DNA of 64,000 nucleotides, taken from positions 1 to 64,000 of the forward strand of contig JAEUKI010000055.1 in NCBI GenBank assembly GCA_016793325.1. The letters run 5' to 3'. A model generated the notes under the pieces. That model ran no database searches, was not told where the DNA came from, and saw only the letters and a program-made list of their open reading frames with translations. Source of the stretch: Myxococcales bacterium (lineage in GTDB: Bacteria; Myxococcota_A; Polyangia; Polyangiales; Ga0077539). Numbering within the stretch: the stretch's first letter is position 1; each line of letters starts with the position of its first letter. Below are positions 1 through 8,646 of the stretch, one piece after another. Both the position numbers and the translations under genes were made by a program.

Positions 1-138
1 TTCGGCCTTTTGCTGCAGATCTGCGTCGACCATCGGCGTCAGCAATTCTTGCAATAGCGCTGCTATTGCTGCGAATCGCTTCCTTGCTGGTCTCGCAGCT
101 CCTTGCAAAAGTCTCGAACTTCCACTCCAACGCCCTCT
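1..138. mobile_element. Terminal-inverted-repeat element, copy 1 (cut by window edge)
   Basis: These bases match 43807-43944 at 136 of 138 positions without indels. The right end carries CCACTCCAACGCCCTCT (122-138), which in the second copy is the exact inverted complement of the left end; here the left end lies outside the window. The centre has the stem GCAATAGC/GCTATTGC around a 3-nt loop. No credible gene lies in 1-577, which is occupied by this element and the inverted repeat at 265-524. A non-autonomous MITE-like element is the most likely reading. Confidence 0.75.
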
Positions 139-264
139 GAAGCGCGGCTGGGGCGAGCGGGAGCTGAGCGTGCGCCCATGGGCTGTCCCCCAACTTCAGT
201 TCTCAGGATTGACCGCATCTCGAAGTCGGCGGGCGCCTCAGAACATTCAGTCCATTTCCACTCC

Positions 265-524
265 AGCACACGCCCGGGAGACGAGCCCCCGGGCTTTGCG
301 CGACGGGGTCGCGAAGCGGGCGCGGCGTCCGCCGGACCTACCCGGGCACCACGATTCAACGCGATCCACCAAGCGATCTGCTGGAAACTTGCGACGCCTC
401 GCCGCGATCGATCGCTGGGTGGCTCGAGTTTCGGGCGAGACGATCGCGAAGGCCCGGCGGACGCCCTGGCCGCTTCGCGACCCCGTCGCGCAGAGCCCGG
501 GGGCTCGTCTCCCGGGCGTGTGCT
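265..524. repeat. 260-bp long inverted repeat
   Basis: Arm 265-338 and arm 451-524 are inverted complements over about 74 bp with only about six mismatches, including a perfect 29-bp outer block. The 112-nt centre contains a nested inverted pair, 366-378 and 410-422, with 12 of 13 matches, so a transcript or single strand could fold into one long hairpin. Both arms carry the palindromic string CCCGGG near their ends. There is no coding signal. It may be a palindromic repeat family or a strong bidirectional transcription barrier downstream of the lipoprotein gene ending at 578. Confidence 0.75.
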
Positions 525-577
525 TCGTTCACCATCGGTGACGAAGGTTGACCGCGGATCTTCGCCGCGCGCGGCGC

Positions 578-1177
578 TCACTCGCGGTCGATCGCGAGGA
601 GCGTCGGCGCGGCGTTGGGGCGCGTGGGCTTGTACGTCACGATCACCGCGACGCCGGGCGCGCAGCGAAATCGCAGCGCGAACAGCGTCGGTAGCGCGCG
701 ATTGACCTCCGCGTGCCGAAGGACGAGCGACGCGGGCCAGCTCTCGTCCGCCGTCGCGAGCGGCGCAAATCGCGGCGGGACCCGCGCCGTCCCGATCCGC
801 ACGCACCGGCCGCCGCCGAGCCACGGGCGCGCAGGCGCGAGGCTCTCGAACGGGTCGTGTGTGGTGCGTTGAAGCTCCTCCCACGTGCGCGAAAACAACG
901 TGGGCGTGAGCGTCTCGTTGTGTCCCGCGTGCCCGTGGGACGCGTAGCGAATCGCCTCGATGCTCGACCGCATGAACGCCACCTCCGCGACGAACCGCGC
1001 GTCGGTGTGCTCTGCGATCGATCGATCGCGGGTCACGAGCGCGCGCCGCACGAGCTCGAGCGTGAGCTCGGGGCCGGGCGGCGCAGGCCTCTCGCACGCG
1101 CCGGAAGCCGCCGCGAGAGCAATGCACAGCGCGCTGTAAATCCGCAGGCGACTCGATTGTGTGTGCGTGTGTTTCAA
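578..1177 (-). CDS. Small putative lipoprotein, function unknown
   Basis: A 199-residue protein starting at TTG 1177; the TTGA overlaps the stop of the upstream gene by four bases, the arrangement of translational coupling. The N-terminus has a basic stretch followed by a short hydrophobic run and a lipobox-like ASGAC at about residue 26, so it is probably exported and lipidated. I recognise no domain. The gene is expressed with the PHP-metallohydrolase lipoprotein upstream, and it reads straight into the inverted repeat at 265-524. The TTG start was preferred because no in-frame ATG lies ahead of the signal sequence. Confidence 0.75.
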   Translation of the reverse strand: MKHTHTQSSRLRIYSALCIALAAASGACERPAPPGPELTLELVRRALVTRDRSIAEHTDARFVAEVAFMRSSIEAIRYASHGHAGHNETLTPTLFSRTWEELQRTTHDPFESLAPARPWLGGGRCVRIGTARVPPRFAPLATADESWPASLVLRHAEVNRALPTLFALRFRCAPGVAVIVTYKPTRPNAAPTLLAIDRE

Positions 1178-3843
1178 CGGCGCAAGAAGATCGGGTTGGT
1201 CACGCCGAACGCCGCGCGACCGGGGTAGAGCGGCGTGAGCTCTTGGCCGTGCGCGACGAAGATCACCCACGAGCCGGTGGCCGCGACTGGCACCTGCACC
1301 GTGCGGCGCAGGCGCTCGGCGGACATGCCCGTGGCCGCGGGGATCGCGACGCGCGGCTGGCTCGCGCCGTCGACGATGACCTCGAGCTCGGTGAGGCGCA
1401 CCCACGCGGGGGCTTGGATGCGAACGTCGACGTTGGCCATCGCGCCGACGCCGGTCGCTTCTTGGCCGGGGCCGACCATCGTCCCCTGCACTTGCGCGGT
1501 GACGTAGGCGCCGCCCGAGACGACGCTGCGGCCGGCCGCGACGGTGTCGCGCACGGTGTTGTTGGTGAGCATGCGCGGGTTGTCCATGCCGACCTGGAGG
1601 TACGTGCGCGGATAGCCCGTCGCGCTGTTCGGAAGGATCGCGTGCGAGTCGCTCGACCCGACGGCGTATACGCGCCGTCCGTTGCGGAGCATCGAGAACC
1701 AATCGCGCACCGAAGCGCCGCGGTTCTCTTCGAACGAGCTCTCGTTGAACACTTCGACCGCGGTGAACTGCGTGTCCCAGTGCGAGGGACGCCCGACGCC
1801 CGTGGCCGGGTCGAGCGCCGAGGCCGAGAAGTACGCGCCGTTCGCGCTGAAGCTCGACGGGTGATTGATGATGATCGTCGGGCGCTCGGGCCTCGCGCGA
1901 ACGTCCGCGAAGACCGCAGGAGGCAAGCGATTCGCCCACTGGAAGATCCCGTTGTTCGGCAGCGAGGTGTTGGGCGTGAGCGGGACGATGTTGAAGTGTC
2001 CCCACGTGAACGTCGTGAGCTCGAGCGCAGGAACGCCGAAGACCCACTGCCCGACGTTCATGTCGGCGATCACCGGCTCGAAGTCCATCACGTACTCGTG
2101 ATCGGTTCGCACCGCGATCTCGAGCCCGTCGGCGATCATCGACGCGAGCTTGTACCGCGCGGGATCGGGCGCGTCGGGCGATCGATTGGTGTGAATGTGA
2201 AAGTCACCGCTCATCGCGCCGGTCGTGTCGACCGAGCGGCGGAGCACCGGTCGCACCATGGCCGTACCGTTGGCCATCACGTCGACCTCTTGCGTCGCGA
2301 GCTCGTACTCGAACCCGCGACCCGCGATCACGCGATAGCGGCCCGCGGGAACGCGCAGCGTCGCGCGTCCGTCCGTGGGAAACACGACGTGATTGCGTCG
2401 GTTGCCGGGCGTCGCTTCGCCGTGCGACGAGGGCAACGACGGAGGGTTGCCCGTGACGGGCTCGACGAGGATGCGCGACGGAAGCGCGGTCATCGCGTCG
2501 TCGGTCACCGCGATGTCGAGCGTGCCGACTGCGGGCAAGCGAAGGTTCGCCGTTGCCGTGGCCACCGGCGCGTCGACGGTGGGCGAGTTTCCGTCGCCCT
2601 CGCGCCACGCGACGAGCCGCGCGGCTTGCGTGCTCGGGACGCGGAGCACGTAGTTGCCCATCGCGTCGGCGGAGGCGCGGGTGAAGTACGTCATTCCGTC
2701 GGCGCTCGTCGCGTGCACGCGCGCGCCGGCCGCGGGCATGCCGTTGCCGTCCGTCACTTGACCGCGGATTTCGCGCTGCGTTTGCATTTGCAACCGCGCG
2801 ACGGCCGACTGCAGTCCGTCCGCTCCCGGGCCGCCCACGACGACGCGCGCGACGTGTCGGCGGACCTGCGTACAGGCTGGCAGCGAGTACGCCTGCGCTT
2901 CGAACGCGTCGAAGCCCGACACGCTGAGGAAGTGCGAGACCGGTCCGTTGGGGTCGATCCACGCGTACGAAGCTCCCGTGTCGTTGATGAAGCCGATCCA
3001 CGGCTGCCCTGGGTTTCGCGAAGGATCGCTGGTGAACCCGACGTTCGGGAAGAACAGCGGCATGCGATAGCGCTGAAAGAACCCGTGCAACGAGAGCTGC
3101 ACGCGGCTGGCCACCATGCGGTCGTGCGCCACGAGCAAGTGCACATCGACGTGCTCTGCGTTTGGCGCGAGGGTGTACTCGAACGCCGCCCGATAGCCGC
3201 CGAGCTGCTGCGGCGCGATCGCGCGCGCGAACTCTTCGACGAACGGGATCGCCGCGGTGACGCCGACTGCGCGAACGACCGCGGGCATCCCGTCGCGACC
3301 GTCGTTGATCACGCCGACGGACTCTGCGCGAATGGTGAAGCGGCCCAGTGTTGTCAGCGCTTCGTTGAAATCCGCGCCATCGACGAGCGCGCGATTGCGA
3401 ACGAGCGTGAGGCCGACGATCTTTCCTCCGAAGGGGTCGTAGCCCGCCGACGCGCGAGCGCCCTCGACGATGACCGCGACGCGCTCGTTTGCGAGCACGA
3501 AATCCCCGGCTTTGTACTCGAGCAGCCCCGATGTGTTCGCCGGGAGCTGCGCGGCGGCCAGCTGGCCTGCGGTCGCGCGCATCGGCTGAATCTGCATCGG
3601 ATCGAACGCCGGCATCGTCCCCGACGGCAGCGTGAAGTCGCCCGTACAGGGCTGCGGGTTGGGAACGTCCGTCGGCGAGTCGAGCGCAACGTCGTCCCCC
3701 GCTTCCGACGGCAGCCCGGTATCATCGAGCCCGGCCTCCGAGCCGCCGTCCATCGAGCCGTCGTTTCGCGGCGGGTCTGTCCCACAGTTCGAAGCAAGTG
3801 CGAGCGACGCGGCCAGCGTCCAGAACAAACCGGTATTTCGCAT
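1174..3843 (-). CDS. CehA/McbA-like PHP metallohydrolase lipoprotein
   Basis: An 889-residue secreted protein. The signal sequence ends near SNCGTD and is followed by a linker rich in Asp, Ser and Gly, typical of myxobacterial surface lipoproteins. Residues of about 358-425 look like a carboxypeptidase-regulatory-like beta-sandwich. The C-terminal half resembles the PHP superfamily branch of CehA/McbA: DFHIHTNRSPD (HxH pair, about 549-551), RTDHEY near 580, and SSDSHAI near 731 supply the usual metal ligands. That family hydrolyses esters, carbamates or phosphoesters, but the substrate here is unknown. The gene is followed at once by the 199-residue lipoprotein (TTGA overlap). The lipobox is imperfect, so lipidation is less certain than export. 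Confidence 0.82.
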   Translation of the reverse strand: MRNTGLFWTLAASLALASNCGTDPPRNDGSMDGGSEAGLDDTGLPSEAGDDVALDSPTDVPNPQPCTGDFTLPSGTMPAFDPMQIQPMRATAGQLAAAQLPANTSGLLEYKAGDFVLANERVAVIVEGARASAGYDPFGGKIVGLTLVRNRALVDGADFNEALTTLGRFTIRAESVGVINDGRDGMPAVVRAVGVTAAIPFVEEFARAIAPQQLGGYRAAFEYTLAPNAEHVDVHLLVAHDRMVASRVQLSLHGFFQRYRMPLFFPNVGFTSDPSRNPGQPWIGFINDTGASYAWIDPNGPVSHFLSVSGFDAFEAQAYSLPACTQVRRHVARVVVGGPGADGLQSAVARLQMQTQREIRGQVTDGNGMPAAGARVHATSADGMTYFTRASADAMGNYVLRVPSTQAARLVAWREGDGNSPTVDAPVATATANLRLPAVGTLDIAVTDDAMTALPSRILVEPVTGNPPSLPSSHGEATPGNRRNHVVFPTDGRATLRVPAGRYRVIAGRGFEYELATQEVDVMANGTAMVRPVLRRSVDTTGAMSGDFHIHTNRSPDAPDPARYKLASMIADGLEIAVRTDHEYVMDFEPVIADMNVGQWVFGVPALELTTFTWGHFNIVPLTPNTSLPNNGIFQWANRLPPAVFADVRARPERPTIIINHPSSFSANGAYFSASALDPATGVGRPSHWDTQFTAVEVFNESSFEENRGASVRDWFSMLRNGRRVYAVGSSDSHAILPNSATGYPRTYLQVGMDNPRMLTNNTVRDTVAAGRSVVSGGAYVTAQVQGTMVGPGQEATGVGAMANVDVRIQAPAWVRLTELEVIVDGASQPRVAIPAATGMSAERLRRTVQVPVAATGSWVIFVAHGQELTPLYPGRAAFGVTNPIFLRR

Positions 3844-4555
3844 GGCGCGAGCTTACACCGATGACACTCCGTTGTGCGCTGATCGACACATTGCCGGCGC
3901 CCGCCGCGCGCGGCTCGTCAGCCGCTCCATCCGGCTCGCCGCCGTCGTGTCCGTCGCGGCCGTCGTGCTGTTCGCTGCGAACGCTCCGGCGTCGATCGAA
4001 GAGCAGCGCGCGAGGCTCCCGCCGCCAGCCACCTGCGAGGACCCGATCGAAGGCGAGTGGCGCGGCAAGAAGTACGAGCCGCGTTGGGGAAGCTGGTTCG
4101 CCGCGGTCCTCGAAGTGCACCGCGCCTCGCCAGGATCGAACGTGCTCACGGGCAAAATTACCGCGAGCGTCTGGTACGCCTCGCCGCAAGACGTCGAGCC
4201 TCCGCGCTGCGGTCCGCGCGTTCGTCGGCACTACACCGTCGAGATGCCCGCCTCGGGGACGGTCGACGGACAGGCGATCCGCTTCGGCGCGAGCACCTAC
4301 CGCGTCGTCGGGGTCTACTGCGGGACGTTGGAGGGCTACAACCCGGACAACTTCTCGGGCGTAATCGACCCCAGTATTCAAGAGTTTCAGTCGGTCAACA
4401 ACGACGGCGGACGCGCGGTCAACGACCCGATGGTGTTTCGTCGCGTGCGTTGCTTCCAGCCCGGCGAGCGCTCGCAGCGCGCGATCCTCCCGTCGGTGAT
4501 CGTCGCGCCGCCGCTCATGCCCCCGGGTCGCTCCCGCGGCTGCTCGATGCGCTGA
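3842..4555 (+). CDS. Exported protein of unknown function
   Basis: About 237 residues from ATG 3842, or about 227 from TTG 3872. The ATG overlaps the start codon of the divergent PHP-hydrolase gene, so the TTG start is possible. A hydrophobic stretch of about 15 residues (AAVVSVAAVVLF) after arginines is a signal peptide or anchor. The mature part begins with SIEEQ and contains several Cys and a WRGKKYEP segment; I recognise no family. Its last 41 coding bases overlap the convergent HAD phosphatase gene, which is unusual even in this compact genome. Confidence 0.65.
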   Translation: MARAYTDDTPLCADRHIAGARRARLVSRSIRLAAVVSVAAVVLFAANAPASIEEQRARLPPPATCEDPIEGEWRGKKYEPRWGSWFAAVLEVHRASPGSNVLTGKITASVWYASPQDVEPPRCGPRVRRHYTVEMPASGTVDGQAIRFGASTYRVVGVYCGTLEGYNPDNFSGVIDPSIQEFQSVNNDGGRAVNDPMVFRRVRCFQPGERSQRAILPSVIVAPPLMPPGRSRGCSMR

Positions 4556-5210
4556 GCGCGAGCCGAACGAGCGCGGCCGGCGCGTCGACCAGCGTCTCTG
4601 CGCCCGCGCGTTCGAGCTCGTCTCGCCCGCGAAATCCCCAGAGCACCGCGATCGGGCGCATCCCGGCGTTCTTCGCGGTGGCGATGTCCGTGGGCGTGTC
4701 GCCGACGAACCAACACGACGCGGGCTCGACGCCCACCGCCGCCGCGAGCTCGAGCGCTTGCGTGGGGTCGGGCTTCTTCGGGACGCCCTCGCGCTCTCCG
4801 CGGACGACCACGAAGCGCGTCTCGCGAAAGAGCGCACCCACGATTTCGAGCGCGAGGTCATCGGGCTTGTTCGTGAGCACGCACATCGGGATCCCTGCGG
4901 CTTCGAGCGCCGAGAGCATCTCGAAGATCCCGTCGTACGCCGGCGCGTCGAGCTGCCTCGCGCGATACAAGGGCCGATACGCCGCGAGCAGCGCGGCGAT
5001 GTGATGGTGCTGCTCCGGCGCGAGCACGCGCTCGGCGAGAACGCGCACGCCGTCGCCGACGAAGCGCCGATACGCGTCGATCGGGTGCGTCGGCAGACCG
5101 AGGGAAGCGAGCGCCTCGTTCATCGCGACGCCGATGGAGGCGAGCGAGTCGAGGAGCGTTCCGTCGAGGTCGAACAGGATGGCGGCGGGGCGCGTAGGGT
5201 GCTGGTTCAT
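4515..5210 (-). CDS. HAD-family phosphatase, phosphoglycolate phosphatase-like
   Basis: A 231-residue cytoplasmic HAD hydrolase. Motif I is LFDLDGTLLDS (nucleophile Asp at about residue 15), motif II is VLTNKP, a Lys sits in GVPKKPDP, and motif IV is FVGDTPTDI. The helical cap between motifs I and II is the length found in Gph/PGP-type enzymes, which dephosphorylate 2-phosphoglycolate or small sugar phosphates. The ATG at 5210 puts motif I close to the N-terminus; an upstream in-frame ATG would add 17 residues with no family support. It is divergent from the gene at 5255 across a 44-bp gap, and its 3' end overlaps the convergent gene by 41 bp. Confidence 0.85.
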   Translation of the reverse strand: MNQHPTRPAAILFDLDGTLLDSLASIGVAMNEALASLGLPTHPIDAYRRFVGDGVRVLAERVLAPEQHHHIAALLAAYRPLYRARQLDAPAYDGIFEMLSALEAAGIPMCVLTNKPDDLALEIVGALFRETRFVVVRGEREGVPKKPDPTQALELAAAVGVEPASCWFVGDTPTDIATAKNAGMRPIAVLWGFRGRDELERAGAETLVDAPAALVRLALSASSSRGSDPGA

Positions 5211-5254
5211 CGCGAGGGTCGCTCGGGGGCTGCAATGGTACGCTCGCGACCGAA

Positions 5255-5839
5255 ATGGCAACGATCGATTCGTATTTCTCCGGTGATCGCGTGGATATCG
5301 AAGGGCTCGCGAAGGCGCTCGACGGCTTGTCTTCGCAAGCGCGCCTCGACGCAGCCCTCGCGCTGACAGGCAAGCAGCAGGCGCGGCTCTACGACGCGGC
5401 GCTCGGCTTCAAGAAGATCTCGATCGAGCACTTCGTCTCGAGAGAGAAGGGCGAGCTGTCCCCCGTGATCCACTACGGCCGCAACTCGCTGCCGCTGTTC
5501 ACGAGATTTCAGAAGCGCTTCTGCCGCGCCCCGGCGGACGCCGCGAAAGATGAATTGTGGGGCTACAACGAGCAGACGATGAAGACCTTCACGGGGCCCG
5601 GGTACTTCGTCGCGTACAACATCGGCGACGGCGAGGTGAACATCGACTACACCCGCGTTCCGCCGCGCGGCGCGCCGGGGTGGCCGGCGGTGCTCCCGAA
5701 CAGCGCGCGACTCTCGCGCTTCATCTACAACGGGACGCAGGACCGCATGCGCGGCGTGAGCGAGCACGTCACGATCGGCCGCGCGTCCCGCGCGGGAAAC
5801 GACATGGACAACTGGTTCGTCCTCGTGCGCGAGAGCTGA
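5255..5839 (+). CDS. Conserved-looking protein of unknown function
   Basis: A 194-residue soluble protein with no signal peptide. The second half contains well-formed segments (KTFTGPGYFVAYNIG, VNIDYTRVPP, MRGVSEHVTIGRA) that suggest a folded alpha/beta domain, but I cannot name a family. Codon use is like the neighbours. It is divergent from the HAD phosphatase, and the 44-bp spacer contains GGTCGC/GCGACC as an inverted pair that could be part of a shared control site. It ends 11 bp before the convergent end of the SDR/aminotransferase operon. Confidence 0.75.
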   Translation: MATIDSYFSGDRVDIEGLAKALDGLSSQARLDAALALTGKQQARLYDAALGFKKISIEHFVSREKGELSPVIHYGRNSLPLFTRFQKRFCRAPADAAKDELWGYNEQTMKTFTGPGYFVAYNIGDGEVNIDYTRVPPRGAPGWPAVLPNSARLSRFIYNGTQDRMRGVSEHVTIGRASRAGNDMDNWFVLVRES

Positions 5840-5849
5840 GCGATCGCGC

Positions 5850-6575
5850 TCAAATCCCGCCGTTGACGGGGAGGACCTTGCCGTTGACGTAGCTGTTGTC
5901 GAGGGCGAGCCACGCGATCGCCCGCGCCGCTTCGCTCGTGGTTCCAAACCGTCGAAGCGCGCTGAACGCGCGGTACTGCTCGCGGAGCTTCGGGTCGAGC
6001 GCCAGCGACGATCCCTGGTCGAGCAGCCCGAGCGCCGCCATGTTCACGCGCACGCCGCGAGGGCCGAGCTCTTTCGCGGCGGCCATGCAGAGCGCCGAGA
6101 GCATCCCCTGCGTCGCCGCGTACACCGGCGGGATGGGCAGCGACTGCGCGCGATCGAGTCCGCCCACAAAAACAAGATCCCCCTTGTTTTGCTGGCTCAT
6201 CCGCCGTCCAAACTCTCGGCAGACGTCGCCCGCGGACCGCGCGTTGATCGCCATCGACCCCTCCCACGCTTCGTCCGTCGCGTCGGTGATCGCGCTCGTC
6301 TCGAGCACGCCCGCGCAGTGGATCACCGCAGTGGGAATCCACTGGTCCCGCTCGAGTCCCTCGGCGAGCGCCCGCACGCGGCCGGGCTCACGGAGGTCGA
6401 GCGCGACGGCGGCGAAGCCGAGCTCGTTCCAGAGCTTTTGGGCGAGGGCCTCGTTGCGAAAATACGTGAACACGACGTCGCAGCCGCGGCGCGCGAGCTC
6501 GACGAGCAGCGCGGATCCCACCGCGCCCGTTCCGCCGAACACGACGACGCGAGGGCGCGCATCAGCGCGGGTCAT
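5850..6575 (-). CDS. SDR-fold protein lacking the catalytic Tyr/Lys context
   Basis: A 241-residue Rossmann protein of the short-chain dehydrogenase/reductase superfamily. The nucleotide-binding glycine motif GGTGAVGS is near residue 14, and the C-terminus NGKVLPVNGGI is classic FabG-like. The YxxxK signature is altered: the aligned stretch reads VYAATQGM, with Gln in place of the Lys, and the usual Ser upstream is replaced within VFVGGLDRAQ. It may therefore not be a conventional oxidoreductase; a structural partner or altered chemistry is possible. It is the last gene of the radical SAM operon, coupled to the aminotransferase gene by an ATGA overlap. Confidence 0.82.
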   Translation of the reverse strand: MTRADARPRVVVFGGTGAVGSALLVELARRGCDVVFTYFRNEALAQKLWNELGFAAVALDLREPGRVRALAEGLERDQWIPTAVIHCAGVLETSAITDATDEAWEGSMAINARSAGDVCREFGRRMSQQNKGDLVFVGGLDRAQSLPIPPVYAATQGMLSALCMAAAKELGPRGVRVNMAALGLLDQGSSLALDPKLREQYRAFSALRRFGTTSEAARAIAWLALDNSYVNGKVLPVNGGI

Positions 6576-7882
6576 TGGAGCCCCTCGATGAACGCGAGCT
6601 CGTCCTTCACCGCGAGGACGAAGCGCTCGAGCGTCTCCTTGGGGATGTCGAACCGCGGCTGCAGTCGAAACAACGACCAATCGTGGCCGCACGTGAAGCA
6701 GAAAAATCCTCGTCGATACAGCCGGTGGCACATGAGCGGCGAGATCAACGATTGTCCGTGGACGCCGCTCGTCTCGAAGCCGAGGTGCTCGAAGCTCACC
6801 CACGGGTGATCGGGCGGCTCGAGCGCGACGCCCATCATCATCCCGACGCCGCGAACCTCGCGAAACAACGGCGAGCCCGTGAGCGCGTCGCGAAGGCTCT
6901 CTTTCAACCACGCGCCGAGCTCTTGATTTCGTGTGATTCGCTCGGGCGTGAGCAGCTCGAGCGCCGCGAGCGCGGCGACGCAGGAGATCGCCGTCGTCCC
7001 GAGGGTGTTGTTGTGGCTCTCGCCCGAGGCGAAGTCGTCGCCGTACGCCTTCAAGAAGAGCTCGCGTCGCGTGAGCATGACCGAGAGCGGCATGATTCCG
7101 CCGCCGAGCTGCTTGGCCATCACGACGACGTCGGGCCTGCGCGGCCAGCGCTCGGTCGCGAGCACTCCGCGGCCTGTTCGGCCCATTCCGGTCTGTACTT
7201 CGTCGGCGACGAGCAGCGTCCCGTGCTTCTGCGTGAGCTCGCAGAGCGCCTCGATGAAGGGCTCGGGGAGCGCGCGCACGCCCCCTTCGCCTTGGACGGG
7301 CTCGACCACGACGCACGCGACATCCCCCGGCGCGAGCGCCGCGGCGAGCGCGTCGACGTCGCCGAACGGGACGCTCTCGGTCCCTTGCACAAAGGGCCCG
7401 AACGGGTCGCGGAGGTACCCCTTGGCCATGAGCGAGACGCTCCCGAACGTGCAGCCGTGGTACGCGCCCTCGAGGCCGAGGATCCGCGGTCGGCGCGTGA
7501 GCATCCGCGCGAACTTGAGCGCCGCTTCGATCGCGTCGCTGCCTGTGCAGCCGAAGAACGCGTTGTCGTAGCCCGTCCGCTCGTAGAGCCTTCGCGCGAG
7601 GCGCCCCGCGTACGGATTGACGCGCGACGGGTACCACGATGGAGCGCTCGTCGAGAGGTACTCTCGAATCGCCGCGGTGATCGTGGGGTTGCGATGATCG
7701 AACGCCTGCGTCCCGTGAAAGTCCTCGAACTCGTGCCCCTCGACGTCGCGAAGGAGCCCGTCGCGCGCCGCGACGATCTTGATGGGCTCTCCTGCGAGCG
7801 CCGCGCGCTGCGCGATGAGCGGGTTGACGAACTCGCGGTACTCGTCGAAGCCCGCGCGGAGGATGTCGTCGTGTGACTCCAT
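6572..7882 (-). CDS. Class III PLP-dependent aminotransferase
   Basis: A 436-residue fold-type I aminotransferase of the ornithine/putrescine/GABA class. Diagnostic segments are ESHNNT near the middle, VVVEPVQGEGG, the cofactor Asp in VADEVQTGMGRTG, and the Schiff-base Lys in MAKQLGGG. A substrate cannot be read from sequence. The ATG at 7882 is preceded by a purine-rich GAGAAG ribosome site. It is the third gene of an operon with a radical SAM enzyme and two SDR proteins: 17 bp after the upstream SDR and ATGA-overlapped with the downstream one. The combination suggests conversion of a keto group made by the SDR to an amine (inference). Confidence 0.9.
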   Translation of the reverse strand: MESHDDILRAGFDEYREFVNPLIAQRAALAGEPIKIVAARDGLLRDVEGHEFEDFHGTQAFDHRNPTITAAIREYLSTSAPSWYPSRVNPYAGRLARRLYERTGYDNAFFGCTGSDAIEAALKFARMLTRRPRILGLEGAYHGCTFGSVSLMAKGYLRDPFGPFVQGTESVPFGDVDALAAALAPGDVACVVVEPVQGEGGVRALPEPFIEALCELTQKHGTLLVADEVQTGMGRTGRGVLATERWPRRPDVVVMAKQLGGGIMPLSVMLTRRELFLKAYGDDFASGESHNNTLGTTAISCVAALAALELLTPERITRNQELGAWLKESLRDALTGSPLFREVRGVGMMMGVALEPPDHPWVSFEHLGFETSGVHGQSLISPLMCHRLYRRGFFCFTCGHDWSLFRLQPRFDIPKETLERFVLAVKDELAFIEGLQ

Positions 7883-7899
7883 GGCACTTCTCTCGTAGC

Positions 7900-8646
7900 T
7901 CAGAGGCCGCCGTCGGCCGCGATCTTCGCGCCGCTGATGAACGAGCTCTCGCTCGAAACCAAGAACGCCGCGAGCTCGGCGATCTCGTCGGCGCGACCCA
8001 CGCGGTGCATGGGGCACTGATCGATGTACTCGCGCATGCGGTGCTGCGGCATCCCCAACGCGAGCCCCGTGTCGAGCATCCCGGGCGCCAGGAGATTCAC
8101 GCGGATTCCGTAGCGACCGACCTCGCGCGCGAGCGCCTCGGTGAGCCCTCGCACCGCGGACTTCGAGGCTGCGTAGTGCACGGGCGCCTCGATCACGCGC
8201 TCGCTCGAGAAGTTGCCGATGTTGAGGATCGAGCCTGATTTCGCCCGGATCATCGGGCGCAGCGCCGCGCGGCTGAAGAGGTAGACGCCCTTGACGTTGA
8301 CGGCCATCACGTTGTCGAAGTCTTGCTCTTCGAGCAGCGAGATCGGCAGGACTTGCATCACCGCCGCGCAGTTGACGAGCACGTCGATCGCGCCCCACGC
8401 GGACACAACCGCGTCGACCGCTTGCTTCGCGTGGGCGCTGTCGGTGACCGTTCCCTGAAGGACGATCGGCTCGGGGGCGCCTGCGTCGCGGAGCATGCGC
8501 GCGGTCTCGTCGGCGCTCGCCGTGTCCCGTCGGTAGGTGAACGCCACGCGCGCGCCGTGCCTCGCAAACGCCAGCGAAATCGCTCGTCCGAGGCCCCTCG
8601 ATCCGCCCGTGACGAGGCACCGTGAACCCTCGAGCAGCTTGCTCAC
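7900..8646 (-). CDS. SDR-family oxidoreductase, FabG-like
   Basis: A 248-residue short-chain dehydrogenase/reductase. TGGSRGLG binds the nucleotide near residue 13, NCAAV is the structural NNAG-like motif, and the catalytic Ser-Tyr-Lys are present in IGNFSSE and HYAASK. FISGAKIAADGG is the usual C-terminal signature. It should interconvert a hydroxyl and a keto group with NAD(P)H. The GTG start at 8646 overlaps the stop of the radical SAM gene (GTGA), and the aminotransferase gene follows after 17 bp, so the three are very likely co-translated. Confidence 0.9.
   Translation of the reverse strand: MSKLLEGSRCLVTGGSRGLGRAISLAFARHGARVAFTYRRDTASADETARMLRDAGAPEPIVLQGTVTDSAHAKQAVDAVVSAWGAIDVLVNCAAVMQVLPISLLEEQDFDNVMAVNVKGVYLFSRAALRPMIRAKSGSILNIGNFSSERVIEAPVHYAASKSAVRGLTEALAREVGRYGIRVNLLAPGMLDTGLALGMPQHRMREYIDQCPMHRVGRADEIAELAAFLVSSESSFISGAKIAADGGL

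Noticed and set aside
1159..3864. A 901-codon open frame on the plus strand
   Set aside because: It is antisense to the PHP metallohydrolase gene, which has a signal peptide and family motifs; the translation is Arg/Ala/His-rich with no domain, as expected from GC-rich shadow frames.
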